Assembly (NCBI GenBank): GCA_015039365.1
Contig: WION01000013.1
Coordinates: 310,001-374,000, forward strand
Source: Amanita rubescens
Lineage: Eukaryota; Basidiomycota; Agaricomycetes; Agaricales; Amanitaceae
Reading direction: 5' to 3'
DNA length: 64,000 nt
The translations under genes and the position numbers were made by a program. Each line of letters opens with the position of its first letter. The first letter of the stretch is position 1. The notes beneath the pieces were generated by a model, which had not been told where the DNA came from, ran no database searches, and saw nothing but the letters and a program-made list of their open reading frames with translations. Shown here piece by piece: positions 12,714 to 23,558 of the stretch.

Positions 12714-13718
12714 ATGCGCATAAACGTCTCTGAGGAGAACTCAAATCAAATCATCTGGTACAAGGTCAGTACTATCGTGTGTAGCATGATGTACATATGT
12801 TTAACTTGTTTTTGAAGGAACGATTCTTATCTGATCATGAAATTGTCGAGCATATTGTTGTGCGTGTTATCTAGTATATAATGCGAGTCATACTGATATG
12901 TGTAGCACGATCCAAGCAAGACCCTCTGCTGGACAATCCACAAACCAAAGCGCGGGTGGTACATTCGCCTCAGGAATCCCTCTTTCCCTCCGGGCGCTTT
13001 CATACCCTTCTTACCCGTACCACCTTCGGCGCCATACCACTCTGAAGGGGCACTTTCTTTCAATTCCCGGACTGGCGCATTCACCTCGGACAACTATGCC
13101 ATCCATTCACCTGACGGGTCAAGCAAACAACAGGACGACGCTGGCAGCTCTGGTAGCAAGATTAGCGTACACGTCTATCCTCCTACACCTCCTCCAGTCG
13201 TAATCCGACCGCGGTCCATGGCCGCTGTAGCGTCCGGAGGTTCAACGCCGCAAACTTCGCCTACAATGGCATCAAATATACCTCGCCCTATGGAAATCAC
13301 ACAGTTCATCCTGGCCCCCCACTCCTTGGCACCGCAAGTACCAATCACTGATTCGTTCTTTTCGCGTGCCCTCTCTGTGATCAGAAGTCATCGCCCTTCA
13401 CACTCGAGATCGTTCACATTATCTCGTGTACCACCCTCCCAGTCTCTTCCCCCTCCTTATACTTCTCAATCATCTGTCACTCTTACCGCAGATGTGGAAA
13501 CGAGCCTGTCGGCACCGCCTTTAATACCTTTCTTGGTTCACCATGATCGTACACCTGTTCTCACCTTTGGATCTTTCACCGGGCTAATCGAGATTGATAC
13601 GGTCGAGGAGAGAATGCTCGGCATTGACAGGAGCTTCTGGATTGCGGTTTCTTTGACATATTTGGAATTTTTGGAAAACAGAGAGGTCCGCAAGACGAAT
13701 TACTTGGTTTTATCATGA
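12714..13718 (+). CDS. Unknown fungal protein, Pro/Ser-rich C-terminal half
   Basis: I do not recognise it. Two introns (12762-~12816 and ~12862-12904) join three exons: MRINVSEENSNQIIWYK, ERFLSDHEIVEHIVV, and HDPSKTLCWTIHKPKRGWYI continuing RLRNPSFPPGAFIPFLPVPP. The first ~70 residues look like a small globular domain rich in aromatic residues; residues ~75-200 are Ser/Pro/Thr-rich and probably disordered; the C-terminus TPVLTFGSFTGLIEIDTVEERMLGIDRSFWIAV is again ordered. Stop at 13716-13718. It is divergent from COQ8 across ~125 bp. The continuous frame across two good introns supports a real gene. Confidence 0.65.
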
Positions 13719-13835
13719 GACTGATTTGCTCTATAGAGTTACCTCGTTGCGCTCCACGACTGATCTAACTTGTAGAAGTATTGAAGAAAGTGGTGGTGGT
13801 TATATTAATATAATCTAAGAACGATCCTGTACCAA

Positions 13836-14760
13836 CTAGCGATCAAAGGCATTACCATAGACATCGACGCTTTCTTTCAAGCGCTTGATGCTCCTGGTTT
13901 CTATGTCTTTTTTCCAAGCATACTCCAAATGCAGTGGACAGCCAATATGTGTCATTTGTCCATTGAACTTGTTTAAAACTTCTTCAGCAATATCAGCGCC
14001 CTCACGCTTAAAAACGATATGACCGCGGTCCCATATCTGACCGTCCTTGAATGGAGGAACTGTGAGCATAGTTAGCTATCTTTCTTTCCCTACTGGAGAG
14101 CAAACAACACTCACGGAAAGATATCTGTTCAATATCGTCTTTATATTGCTCTAGAACGGTTAGAAGATCTTCTTTTTTCCCCAGGAAATCACGAAAGAAT
14201 AGTGTATGGTTCTTGGGAGCGATGGGGTGTTTCCTCGAATAATCTACGAATAGAGTTCGGCTCATCATGTAGAAAGGTTCTACTTCTGCACTTTCGTAGG
14301 CCGCAATGGCGTCTTCTAGCTTGTTGAAATCGACACGACCGCATCCCTTGTGACCTCCCATGCGAGCAGGGACTAAAAGGGGTGGTCAGGATCAGAACAC
14401 GCACGCGCCAATAAAGAAGTGCAACGTACAAAGATAAATGCGGTCAATTGATCCATACGGGGAGAATACCTCATGCAAATGCTCACTAATAGCTTCTCGG
14501 GGGACATTCGAGACAAATAGGCTCTTGGTAGGTGGTAGTTTTTCTTTCCGGCCCCTTTTATTTTCCTCTGGCTTTGGCTCTGGCTCCGTTGAAAAAAATC
14601 TCACGGAAACGGGCGACCGCCATGACGAGGAAACAGCTCGTGGCCTGTAAAGTCTTGCTGCAACTAGACTTGAAGTAGTCAATGTCCGTGAAGTTTGTAA
14701 TCGGAATGAAGATAGTGAGCAGCGTGGTTGGAGTCTGACGAGTTTTGCTAGTGTAGACAT
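13836..14760 (-). CDS. Mitochondrial RRM protein, tandem copy A
   Basis: The start MSTLAKLVRLQPRCSLSSFR is a basic, hydroxylated presequence typical of mitochondrial import, ending near VRFFST. The RRM follows: LFVSNVPREAISEHLHEVFS (RNP2 region) then, after an intron, GCGRVDFNKLEDAIAAYES (RNP1-like) and RTLFVDYSRKHP. A second, weaker RRM-like half (TLFFRDFLGKKEDLLTVLEQ; RGHIVFKREGADIAEEVLNK) ends at 13836. Probably binds mitochondrial RNA (inference). The neighbouring gene at 14926-15750 is a clear paralogue with the same exon layout. Confidence 0.75.
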
Positions 14761-14925
14761 GCGAGCGTGCTAAAACCAGAAGTTTGTCGTGACGCATTTT
14801 ATTTGTTGCTTGTGACGCGTGACGTACGGTCAATTGTCGGGTTTTCTTGCTTTGCACTTAAATAATTCTCTATGGCACTCATGTATTTCTCCAAACTAGT
14901 AACATTCTTGTGCTACTGGGCTGGA

Positions 14926-15750
14926 TCAAGTGTTTTTCATAGCATACTCGAAACACAATGGACAGCCTTGCTCCGTCATTCTTCCATTGTACTTGTCTAA
15001 AGCCTCTTCAGCAACATCCCGTTCCGCAAAAAAGATATGACCGCGGTCCCATAATTGATCCTCCTTCGTTGGAGGAACTGTGAGCATAGTTAGCCTATCT
15101 TTGCCTACTGGACAGCAAACAACACTCACTGAAAGCGATTTTATTAATCTGGTCCTTATATTCCTTTAGAATGTCTCGAAGATCTGCTTCGTTTCCCTTG
15201 AAATCACGAAAGTATAGTACACGGCTCTTAACGCCGAAGGTTTTGTGCGAATAGCTGACGGTTAGAGTCCGGTCCATCAAGAAGAAAGGTTCCGCTTGGC
15301 TACTTTGGTACGCCACGGTCGCGTCTGCTAGACGACTGAAATCGACACGAGCACATCCCTTGTGACCTCCCTTGAACCCAGGAACTATAAACGGTGTCAG
15401 AATCAACGCGCCAATAATAATAAAAAGTACAACGTACAAAGATGGATGTGGACTATTTCTCCAAACGGCGAGAATATCTCTCGTAAATGCTCACTGCCAG
15501 CATCCCAGGGGACATTCGTAATAAAAAGGCTCTGGGAAGGATTTTTTGCCTCTCTCCGCCTCTTTTTTTCCTCTGGCTCCGTTGAAAAATATCTCATGGA
15601 AACGGGCGACCATGATGAAGAAACAGGTTGTATCAAGGAAGGTCTGTGAAGTCTTGCTGCAGCTACACTCGAAGTAGCAAGTGTCCGTGAAGCTTGTAGT
15701 CGGAACGAGCAGCGTGGTTGGAGTCTGACGAGTTTTGCTAGCGCAGACAT
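14926..15750 (-). CDS. Mitochondrial RRM protein, tandem copy B
   Basis: Paralogue of the gene at 13836-14760: the presequence MSALAKLVRLQPRCSFRLQA differs at only a few positions, followed by LFITNVPWDAGSEHLREIFS, GCARVDFSRLADATVAYQSS, RTLTVSYSHK, VLYFRDFKGNEADLRDILKE and RGHIFFAERDVAEEALDKYN. It ends LCFEYAMKN, about 18 residues shorter at the C-terminus than copy A. Intron positions are the same in both. The two copies lie head to tail on the minus strand with ~165 bp between them, so this is a recent local duplication that has diverged in coding sequence. Confidence 0.75.
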
Positions 15751-16496
15751 CGTGGTAACCCTGAAAGTTTGTCGTGACGCGTTTAGACTTTAAATTCGGT
15801 ACCCGTGACAAGTGACGCGTGACGACGATCAAAATCTATTTTGCATTCGTTCAAGGTAACCTCCGTGCCACTTGGTACGACGCTGTCTTTTCATTCAGCG
15901 TTATCCGATCTCTCCAGCGTCCAAATTCGTAGTCCAGTTCATTTCAACGGTGCAAACTCTGCGAAGAATGTTCGCTCAACCAGTATTTCGACGAGGAAAA
16001 AAATATTGACATGGCCTTTCTACTGAGCTGAGCAAGGGGATGTCGTATGCGCCGTCAAGAAACGAAGTGCTAAGATGCCCCTTCCTGTTAGTATACGTGG
16101 CGGATTGATCTACTTCTGTAGCCTTGTATTATCCATCCGCGCGGTGCCCAACAAGGCGATGGTCTGTTCCTATTCGCTTCAAGTCCACAAGGTTCTATAC
16201 TAGAATGTATAGTAGTAGCTCAAGGAAGAAACTGTACCTGACCATTGCGATAGAAAGTAATGCTCGTTAAGCACAACGGTGGATCCGATTCTCTTCACTG
16301 AGGGATTGCGCGTCGAATATGTGGCTACTTAGCGGTGTCCGTTCTGCTGTAGTCTTCTCTATCTGGCTCGACCTCATATCCATCCGATCGAATCTCGCAT
16401 CAACCTGATTCTTACATGACCACCCAAGAGGTCTAAAATCTAAAATCTAGGTACCATCTTGTATGGATATGCGATTTCTAAAGGTTGTTGTATAGA
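15751..16496. other. Non-coding stretch with blocks shared with 61.9-62.45 kb
   Basis: No convincing gene. About 15,880-15,960 resembles 61,970-62,040 in the same orientation (shared TTTTCATTCA and GTAGTCCAG). About 16,190-16,440 resembles 62,240-62,440 in the opposite orientation: GGATCC, AGAGAA and GAATATGTGGCT here match the complementary AGCCACATATTC, TTCTCT and GGATCC there. The blocks are old, with many substitutions. Confidence 0.55.
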
Positions 16497-16655
16497 TCAG
16501 GTCCAGGTCCTGACCAGGTCCGCTAATGGCTTGTGATAAGATTCACGGCTGAGGATCAACTCTTTAGCCAATTTGACGCCAGGTAATCGTAATATGGTGG
16601 GATAGTAGTCTGGTTCTTGCTCCTTGATGGCAGTGTTGTAAAATTCATTGTTTAT
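16497..16655 (-). pseudogene. Last exon of the host gene split by the Helitron
   Basis: Minus-strand exon of 53 codons, acceptor TTTGTAAAG at 16656 and stop TGA at 16497-16499. It reads INNEFYNTAIKEQEPDYYPT and on to LILSRESYHKPLADLVRTW, clearly protein-like. Phase and sequence join cleanly to the exon at 51277-51318 (ends HDSAVSE): without the Helitron the intron would be 75 nt (51276-51237 plus 16690-16656). The function of the protein is not recognised. Confidence 0.7.
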
Positions 16656-16690
16656 CTTTACAAATCATTTAGGTATTCTACAAGTTCCCA

Positions 16691-16717
16691 CTAGCAGTTA
16701 ACCCGTGCTCCGCACGG
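16691..16717 (-). other. Helitron 3' terminus: hairpin plus CTAG
   Basis: Plus strand CTAG (16691-16694), 8-nt spacer, then the perfect 6-bp stem CCGTGC/GCACGG with a 3-nt loop (16703-16717). Read on the minus strand this is the hairpin-spacer-CTRR-T arrangement of Helitron 3' ends. Confidence 0.85.
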
Positions 16718-16938
16718 TCATCATATTTGGCAATGTGATTGTCTGGACTCTGCAATGTGAAGCTATAACCTCGCAAACTCTGAGCTGGCCATGGGTAGCG
16801 AGAAGGGTTGGAAGTGGAACAGGGTGAATAGAATTACAGGAAAGAGACTACAAAGATAGGAAGAGCAGCATGGGTAGTAGTACATTAGCAACCATAACCA
16901 ATCAACCAGGACAAATGGTAGCAGTGAGCTAATTCCAG

Positions 16939-18527
16939 TTACTTGTGTGGGTCTGCATCAGTAATTGTCGCCCTTGCTTCAGCTGCTGTAATTTTATTTT
17001 CTTTCCATTTCTTGTAGGTATTCAATAGGCGCGTGGATGTAACAATTGCAAAACCGCGCTGTGAGAATGGAGGTGTAGGATCATCAGGATCAAGGTTTTG
17101 CAAGCTGGTGCCATGAAATTGTCTCTGCTTCCAGGCTATGAGGGTATTTGGTGCACCTGCAACCCAAATACCATATTCTGCAAAATAAAAGGCCCCACCA
17201 TGGGTGTCATCATGGTTGCGCTCTGTTGTGAGAGAGATGGCCCACTCATGTGGGGAGTTGTCATAGTGGATGAACCTTTGCACTTGAATTGAAAAGCCCA
17301 AGCAACAGAATAGTAAACGAAACATACCTTGCATAGTTATTTGCAGTGAGCCCCATTGGTGGTGCAAGGCGGGCATTGGAAAAGGTGAAAGTAAGCTGAT
17401 TGATTGTGATCTGATAATCACTATCATGCCCTTCTATGATGTCAGGATGCATTGGGGGCAAGCCAGAGCCAATTGTGAACTTATCGATGTCATCGATAAT
17501 GGTAGGAGGGACCCAGGAGCGACATATATTCCAGAACAGTGCAAATGCTGCACATGTGTTCTGGTTAATATCCTCAATGGTATCTTCCATACTTCCCTTA
17601 TCTGCAAAAGTTTTTGGCAAGAAATTCCGGGCCCAGCCAAATGACGGCTTGGAGCGCGCACCTGCAGAGAAACCTGCAATAGACAGGTTTCCTGGATCGT
17701 CAAGCTATGTGGCACAAAGTTAGGAAATGGCATGTACTAATCATGAATGGCGGTGCTGAAAAACACCCACCCGCACTGATTTCTTGTGTTCAGTATCGCA
17801 CTGGGCAACACCATCAAGCCAGGCAAGAATACCAGGATTGTTGCAGATATTGCACTTGACATATCCAGCTAACTCCCCTGCAGCAGATTTAGGCTTTTAA
17901 CCAAACAATTATGCTGAACTTACCAGTTTGGTGATCATAAACCCATGCATCATTACCTGGGCTTACATTCCCCTGCAGCTGTGCCCAGTCCAGCATGTGG
18001 ATCGGGAGGTGCTTGCCTCGTGAATCGTGCAGCTTGCCCGAAGAAAGGTGGGCATGCCACTTATCATGAATAGTCTGTGACTCAGCAATCCAGTTTTGGG
18101 CTGGGGGGTAAGGGGCTGAGAGGCGATGTGCATGGATCGCATGGTTTGTGTGCATGTGGTCAAATAGGAGTTCGCGCCTCGCATGTTGTTGTGGGGATTT
18201 CCAGTCGAGCCCAATGCTATATACCAGCCATTGCTTGGTGCTGATCTGGACCTTGCCTTTCTTGTGGCGCATGTGGAAGGCACCCTGGAAATCAGATGAA
18301 AACAATTCTAAGTTTTCCTTGTGCCCAGCCCAAGAAAGGAAGCGGCTGAGAGCTGTGTCATAGTCGCACAAGTGCTCTGGGGCACCAGTATATGTTAGAG
18401 CATCAATGAGGTATGCAGTTGCAGCTGCTAAGCCATCAGGGGTGTTGGCATCAGCGATGAACCGCCAGAAGGTGCGGTTATCCAGTAGTTTGGTAGTTCT
18501 TTTGTAGAACTTCGAAGTACCAGCCAT
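16939..18527 (-). CDS. 2OG-Fe(II) dioxygenase, probably TET/JBP-like
   Basis: Four exons. The N-terminal exon (18527 to ~17925) gives MAGTSKFYKRTTKLLDNRTF and an unrecognised ~210-residue region. A small exon contains a Cys/His group (VKCNICNNPGILAWLDG). The C-terminal domain has the order expected for a double-stranded beta-helix oxygenase: FIHYDNSPHEWAIS (HxD iron ligands), THGGAFYFAEYGIWV, WKQRQFHGTSLQ (distal His) and RGFAIVTSTRL (Arg for 2-oxoglutarate). The spacing and the GG-x-F-x-x-x-x-Y-G block resemble fungal TET/JBP oxygenases, which modify 5-methylcytosine and are known in basidiomycetes partly as transposon cargo. The 2OG fold is well supported; DNA as substrate is inference. It lies inside the Helitron at its 3' end, with a TATA-rich stretch ~60-75 bp upstream of the start. 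Confidence 0.7.
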
Positions 18528-18639
18528 AGCAGCAACAGAAGTTATCGGTGGTTGCAGGTTTTAATTTTAATTATTTATCTTTATTTATTTATATATATAC
18601 ATCAATTAACGATATCAGCACCCGAATATGTAAAGAGAC

Positions 18640-20340
18640 CCATGAATGGGGGTAGAGAGGGTGGGAAGAGACAGGGAGGATGACAGGGTAGATTGGAGGT
18701 AGGAGGGGGGACAGAAAAAACAGGGGGAGGCAGAACAAAGGTAGGGGGTGTCAGAGGGTGTGGGGGTGTCAGAGGGTGTGGGGGAGATAAGGGGGCATGA
18801 GGGGGCACAGCAGGGTAGAACGAAGGCAGGAGGGGGTGACAGAGAGTGTGGGGGGGATAGACAGAGCAGGCGAAGGGAGTGCAGGGGTAGAACGAAGGCT
18901 GGAAGGGGCTGGAGGGTGTTGGGGAGACAGAGGGTGCATGGGGGAGCACAGTGGGTAGAACAAAGACAGAAGGGGGAGGGAGAGGGTGTGGGAGAGAGCG
19001 CGGGGGTGGAACGAAGGCAGAAGGGGGAGAAAGAGGGAGCGTGGGGGTGGAACGAAGCAAAAAGGGGGTGAAAGAGGGAGCGTGGGGGTGGAACGAAGCA
19101 AAAAGGGGGAGAAAGAGGGAGCGTGGGGTAGAATGAAGGGTGCCAGAGGGTGTGAGGGAGACAGATGGAGTACGGGAGTAGCACGAAGGTAGGAGGGGGA
19201 GACAGAGCGGTGCACGGGGGTAGAACGAAGGCAGGAGGGGGTGCCAGACAGTGTGGGGAAGGCAGAGGGAGCGCGGGAGTGGAATGAAGGCAGAGAGGGT
19301 GCAGACAGGGTAGCGAGGGGGTAGAACGAAGGCGACAGGGGTGTCAGAGGGTGCCTGAGTGCCTGGGAGTGCTGGAGCGATGACAGAGGGAGTGTGGGGT
19401 GTGGAACGAAGGAAGGAGAGGGCGCGCGAGGGTGTGGGGGTGGGCGAAGGTAGCGCGAGGGTATAACGAAGGCAGGAGGGGTGCCAGAGGGTGCCAGAGG
19501 TAGTGGGGAGTAGAACGAAGGCAAGGGGGGTGCCAGAGGGTGCCTGAGTGCCTGGGAATGCTGGAGCGATGACAGAGGGAGTGCGGGGTGTGAAACGAAG
19601 GAAGGAGAGGGCGCGCGAGGGTGTGGGGGTGGGCAGAGGTAGCGCAAGGGTATAACGAAGGCAGGAGGGGTGCCAGAGGGTGGGAGGTAGCGCGAGGGTA
19701 GAACGAAGGCAAGGGGGGTGCCAGAGGGTGCCAGAGTGTCTGGGTGTGGAACGAAGGAAGGAGAGGGGGTGCGAGGGTGTGGGGGTGGGCAGAGGTAGCG
19801 CGAGGGTGTAACGAAGGCAGGAGGTGTGCCAGAGGGTGTGGGGGTGGGCAGAGGTAGCGTGCGGGTAGAACAAAGGCAAGGGGGGTGCCAGAGTGCCTGG
19901 GGGTGCTGGAACGATGGCAGAGGGAGTGCGGGGCGTGGAACGAAGGCAGGAGAGGGCGCGCGAGGGTGCCATGGAGGTGGGCAGAAGTAGCGTGGGGGTA
20001 GAACCGAGGCAGGGGGGGTGCCAGAGGGTGCCAGAGTGCCTGGGAGCGCATAGGGGTGTTGGAACGATGGCAGGGGGGGCGCGAGGTGTGGAACGATGGC
20101 AGGGGGGAGACAGAGGGAGTGCGGGGTGGAACGAAGGCAGGGGGGACAGAGGGTACAGGTAGCGCGGTAGTAGAACGAAGGCAGGCGGGGTGCCAGAGGG
20201 TGCGGGCATGCTGGGAGTGTTAGAGCGGTGCAAGGGGGTGCCAGAGGGACAGGGGGTGCAGGCGAGGTAGACCGAAGGCGAGGGGGAGGCAGAGGGTGGG
20301 TGTCACGGAGGGGTGCCAGGGGGGGCTTGGGGGCGAAAAG
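18640..20340. repeat. Purine-rich degenerate minisatellite
   Basis: About 1.7 kb in which the plus strand is almost all G and A. Degenerate units of ~30-70 bp contain GTAGAACGAAGGCAGG, GGGGTGCCAGAGGG and TGTGGGGGTGGGC. Higher-order copies are visible, for example ~19,420-19,600 repeats ~19,600-19,800. The long open frames on the minus strand here (Pro/Ser/Leu-rich, up to ~600 codons) are a composition effect. It lies between the OB-fold and 2OG genes of the Helitron. Confidence 0.9.
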
Positions 20341-20761
20341 GGGGCTGTGGCCCAATCTCCCCCACTGGTCTGCATGCCTGCTGCAGTTGGGGCTTCCTTC
20401 ATACAATGATCGGAAACACTCCACTCCGCAGCGCAGTGGCAGTGGCAGGCCAGTGGTAGGTGTGTGGCAGCAACGAAGGGGTAGGTGTGTGGCAGCAACG
20501 AAGGCGAAAAGCTGGTTGGGCCAGATACCAAACAAATAACCACAAACAAATAACCTCAAACATTCTCAACGAAACAATATGTCTGTCGTTCAGAGCTTGG
20601 TGCACTAATGGTAGTAGCTACTGTAGTGTAGTAATGAGAGGGGGGCCTGCAGGTAAATATGTACTGGTATTCAATGTACAAATTGTGACTGCCTCATCCT
20701 CAGGCCTGCATCGCACTTCCAGAACTGCCAGGGGTGGCTATTACCATATCGGGCCCTTGCT

Positions 20762-21390
20762 TTACTCGCTTGGGAGCTGGTGATGCATTGCTGTAACTGA
20801 AGCGACCTTTGCCCTTCTTGGCCTTGGGTGTGGCTTGCCATCACAGAGTCGGTCAGCTAGATTTGATGCAAGGAAATGGCTGCTTACCTTCGCCAGACTG
20901 AGGGGCTGTTGGGAGTGCACCGAGGTAGGTAACCTTTTCGAGCTCAACCAGGATACGAATGTGCTGGCCTGTCTGTGCATCCTTGTCAAACCCTGAAATA
21001 AAACCACTGACTGCAATGATACTGCCAACCCTTGTCTTGGGCTTCCGATTGGCAGCCCACTGATTTGTGTTTGGTACCACCACACGAACAGGTAGGCATG
21101 GGTTAGCAGGCCGAGTTCCTGCTGGGAGGTTGGAATCGCCATCCTTGAGTTGGGTAGCATAGTTTTGCACATATTGTTGGGGGCACATGTCCCAAAAATC
21201 AACCTTAGGGTCGACAGTATCTACAACACCTGTGATGTGAATGTGGGGGCGATAATATGAGTCGGCAGCAGTATCGCCACCTGCAGGCACCATCTTTGCA
21301 AAGTTAGCGATATTCGACCATCAGTCATTTACCGATAATACTTACCAATATCACATCGCCAATGAGGCTAAATTCAGTGACTGTAAAGAC
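20762..21390 (-). pseudogene. OB-fold-like protein, 3' half (split by hAT)
   Basis: Minus-strand continuation of the gene that starts at 30380. Reading from the hAT left end: VFTVTEFSLIGDVILMVPAG, then YYRPHIHITGVVDTVDP, LPVRVVVPNTNQWAANRKPK, VGSIIAVSGFISGFDKD, GQHIRILVELEKVTYLGALP, and a basic tail KPHPRPRRAKVASVTAMHH ending at TAA 20762-20764. Beta-strand alternation with G-x-I-x-V-x-G-F suggests an OB fold, possibly a replication-protein-A-like single-strand binding protein, which some Helitrons carry; that is inference. The coding sequence on the two sides of the hAT joins in frame once one copy of the 8-bp duplication is ignored, so it was intact until the hAT arrived. Confidence 0.6.
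21383..21390. repeat. hAT target-site duplication, left copy
   Basis: GTAAAGAC immediately before the hAT terminus; the same 8 bases are at 30033-30040. Eight bp is the usual hAT duplication length. Confidence 0.9.
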
Positions 21391-21404
21391 TAGTGATGTG
21401 CCGG

Positions 21405-21801
21405 TGAAACGATCAGAAGAAGGCCGATGCGGAAGTGCGTTCGGCCAAAGGGGCTTCGGAGGTCAGTCCTGGGGGTGCCTCGGAGGCAGAGAGGGTGCCG
21501 AATGCGAAGGTGAACGAGTGGAAGGTGTCCGAAGCACCGAGGAACGAAGGGAACGAAAGGAATCGAACTCGGAGCAGTAATGGGGTGATAATTCGCTCCC
21601 TACAACTACATACACAATGGTATATATACTACGGAGGCACGAGGTGACCATGTGATGAATCCTGCACCAAGTCCGAGGCCTGTGCATGCGTCCGAACACA
21701 AACGATCATCCTCCGGGGTCGAGTATAGGCTCGGAGTGCTTCGGGAAGCTTCGGAAGGTTTCGGAGATCGGTTCCAACGTAGCCGGAATCGGCTCGTTAC
21801 A
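21405..21801 (-). repeat. 3' LTR of the gag-only element
   Basis: 397 bp, TGAAACGATC at the left and CTCGTTACA at the right on the plus strand. Differs from the right LTR at ~21610 (A versus G) and ~21791 (G versus A), which points to a young insertion. Confidence 0.9.
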
Positions 21802-23247
21802 CCTCCTGGGTACTTTTAATACTGACCTCCTGGTCAGGTCAGAGAGGTCGGATGGTGATAGAAAGTAGAAGGGAAGTGGTGGGTGGGTTCTTCTCGTCTC
21901 GCTTTCTTCGATCGTGCAGGCGGTCAAGGCGGCAGTTGGAATTTCGGCGGAATCAGGTCTCGGAATGGCAGCTGTTGGGATGCCAGATGGCTCGGAAATG
22001 ATAAAGACTTCGGCGATGGGGTCGCCGAGGGTTTCCGGGGTGGCAGAAATTGGCGTAGCAGTGGTGGGGTCATCAGAAGCCTCGGAGGTCTCGGTGGTAT
22101 CATGCGTTGTAGTGGTAGGAGCGTCGGAGGGTCTGGGGGGTTCAGAGGGTTCGGAGGGGGTGGTATTAGGGAGCGTGGATTGATTAGGGATCGTGGTGCT
22201 AATGTGTATGTGCGTCGGAGTCGTATGTACGTTTTGCAGTGCTTCAGTATTGACAGGCTCGGTGGTATGCGTTCCGGAGTGGTCTAGAGCTTCCAGGAAG
22301 TAGTTGGAGGACACAAATGGCTTCGGAGCGGTCGGCTGTGTGTACCTCAGCAGCCATACATCGATGCGTTCTTTGAACCATTGTCCGAAGTGGCGGTATT
22401 GGAATGCATTCGGTTCGTTGCCGTCCAAAAATTGAATCCGTCCGTCGACTATTTTGATCTTCCCTTGCCTTGCATATTCATCCCTGATATGGCACCAGGC
22501 TGTCCGATGATTGATATCTCCGCAGAAAATGCATCCGCTAAGGAGATGGGTGGAAGCTGTGCTCGGAGCGAAGGCAGTGCTCGGAGGGGGAGTAGGGATA
22601 GGTGTCGGAGGCGTTGGAAGCGTCGGAGCTTGTGGGGTGGTCGCGGCGAGCAAGGCTATAGCAGACCTTGAGCTGATAATGAATTGTGCGGCACTATTCA
22701 TGTCTTTTAGATCATAGCCGTCATCGGGGTGGACGTCCGGGTACTTGATTGTGAGCCGAGTAGTGATATCGGGTCGGAGCTCGGGAGGGAATGCGGACAT
22801 GTACATGATGCTTGCCTCACGGCGTGTCATGCGGTGCTTTCCGATGAGGTATTGAGCTGTTCCGGAAAATTCCCTGTGATACTCAGCAAGGGCTGTCTCG
22901 GATGTGACATTTTGCGCTGAGAAGCGGCCGGAAACGGCGTGTAGTGCTGCAATAGTGTGGCGGCGATCGGGCTGTGCCTCGGGGTAGATCTCGGAAATCG
23001 CTTTCTTAAACGCGTCCCAGGTTTTCGGATCCGATAGGGTGTCTCGAGCGGCTCTCCAGATCTCGGAAGATTTCTCATCGGTATAGTAGACAGCCCATTT
23101 GATCAGTTCAGCATCTCCGGAGCGTTGTCTATCCTCGCAGATCATCTCGATATCTTCGAGGTATCTCTCAAGGCCAGCGGCAGTGCCTCGGAAGCAGGGT
23201 GCCTCCTTGTTCGTTCGGATGGGCATGCGGCGGCTTGGTTCGGTCAT
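21706..23247 (-). CDS. Gag-like protein with CCHC zinc knuckle
   Basis: The first ATG of the frame is at 23247 (MTEPSRRMPIRTNKEAPCFR). The N-terminal ~190 residues are helical and gag-like: GLERYLEDIEMICEDRQ, KWAVYYTDEKSSEIWRAA, LAEYHREFSGTAQYLIG, MSAFPPELR. A zinc knuckle CIFCGDINHRTAWC (C-x2-C-x4-H-x4-C) lies about two thirds along, followed by a long Thr/Pro/Ser tail. The 3' end of the frame runs ~96 bp into the LTR. Gag packages element RNA; no pol follows. The frame is uninterrupted over more than 500 codons although the element lacks pol, so Gag is probably still used or the copy is young. Confidence 0.8.
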   Translation of the reverse strand: MTEPSRRMPIRTNKEAPCFRGTAAGLERYLEDIEMICEDRQRSGDAELIKWAVYYTDEKSSEIWRAARDTLSDPKTWDAFKKAISEIYPEAQPDRRHTIAALHAVSGRFSAQNVTSETALAEYHREFSGTAQYLIGKHRMTRREASIMYMSAFPPELRPDITTRLTIKYPDVHPDDGYDLKDMNSAAQFIISSRSAIALLAATTPQAPTLPTPPTPIPTPPPSTAFAPSTASTHLLSGCIFCGDINHRTAWCHIRDEYARQGKIKIVDGRIQFLDGNEPNAFQYRHFGQWFKERIDVWLLRYTQPTAPKPFVSSNYFLEALDHSGTHTTEPVNTEALQNVHTTPTHIHISTTIPNQSTLPNTTPSEPSEPPRPSDAPTTTTHDTTETSEASDDPTTATPISATPETLGDPIAEVFIISEPSGIPTAAIPRPDSAEIPTAALTACTIEESETRRTHPPLPFYFLSPSDLSDLTRRSVLKVPRRCNEPIPATLEPISETFRSFPKHSEPILDPGG

Positions 23248-23558
23248 GATGTTACTGGCAGGCCGAAGCGAAGCGAGCTGTTCTGATGGAAAGCGAGGTG
23301 GATTAAGCAAGGGGCTTCAGGGACGAAAGCTATTGATCGATCGGAGCTGGATCGGGAGTAGTGGAACGTGTGGGCGTTGTTCGGCTGATGCTGTGTCAGT
23401 GCTGTGGGGCCGAGTGGTGAAGGCTACTGCAGTGTAAAGAGCGGGGAGGGTATAATTGAAGAAAGGTCGGCGGGGTATGGTCTCTGAGCTATGGGAGGGC
23501 CGGCAGAGTGCTTGGAGTGGCTCGGAGCAGATTCCAAGTGACACCGGGGCTTGTCCGA

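Noticed and set aside
18602..20559. Long minus-strand open frames (up to ~600 codons) rich in Pro, Ser and Leu
   Set aside because: They lie wholly in the purine-rich minisatellite, where the complementary strand lacks stop codons by composition; several frames are open at once and none shows domain content.
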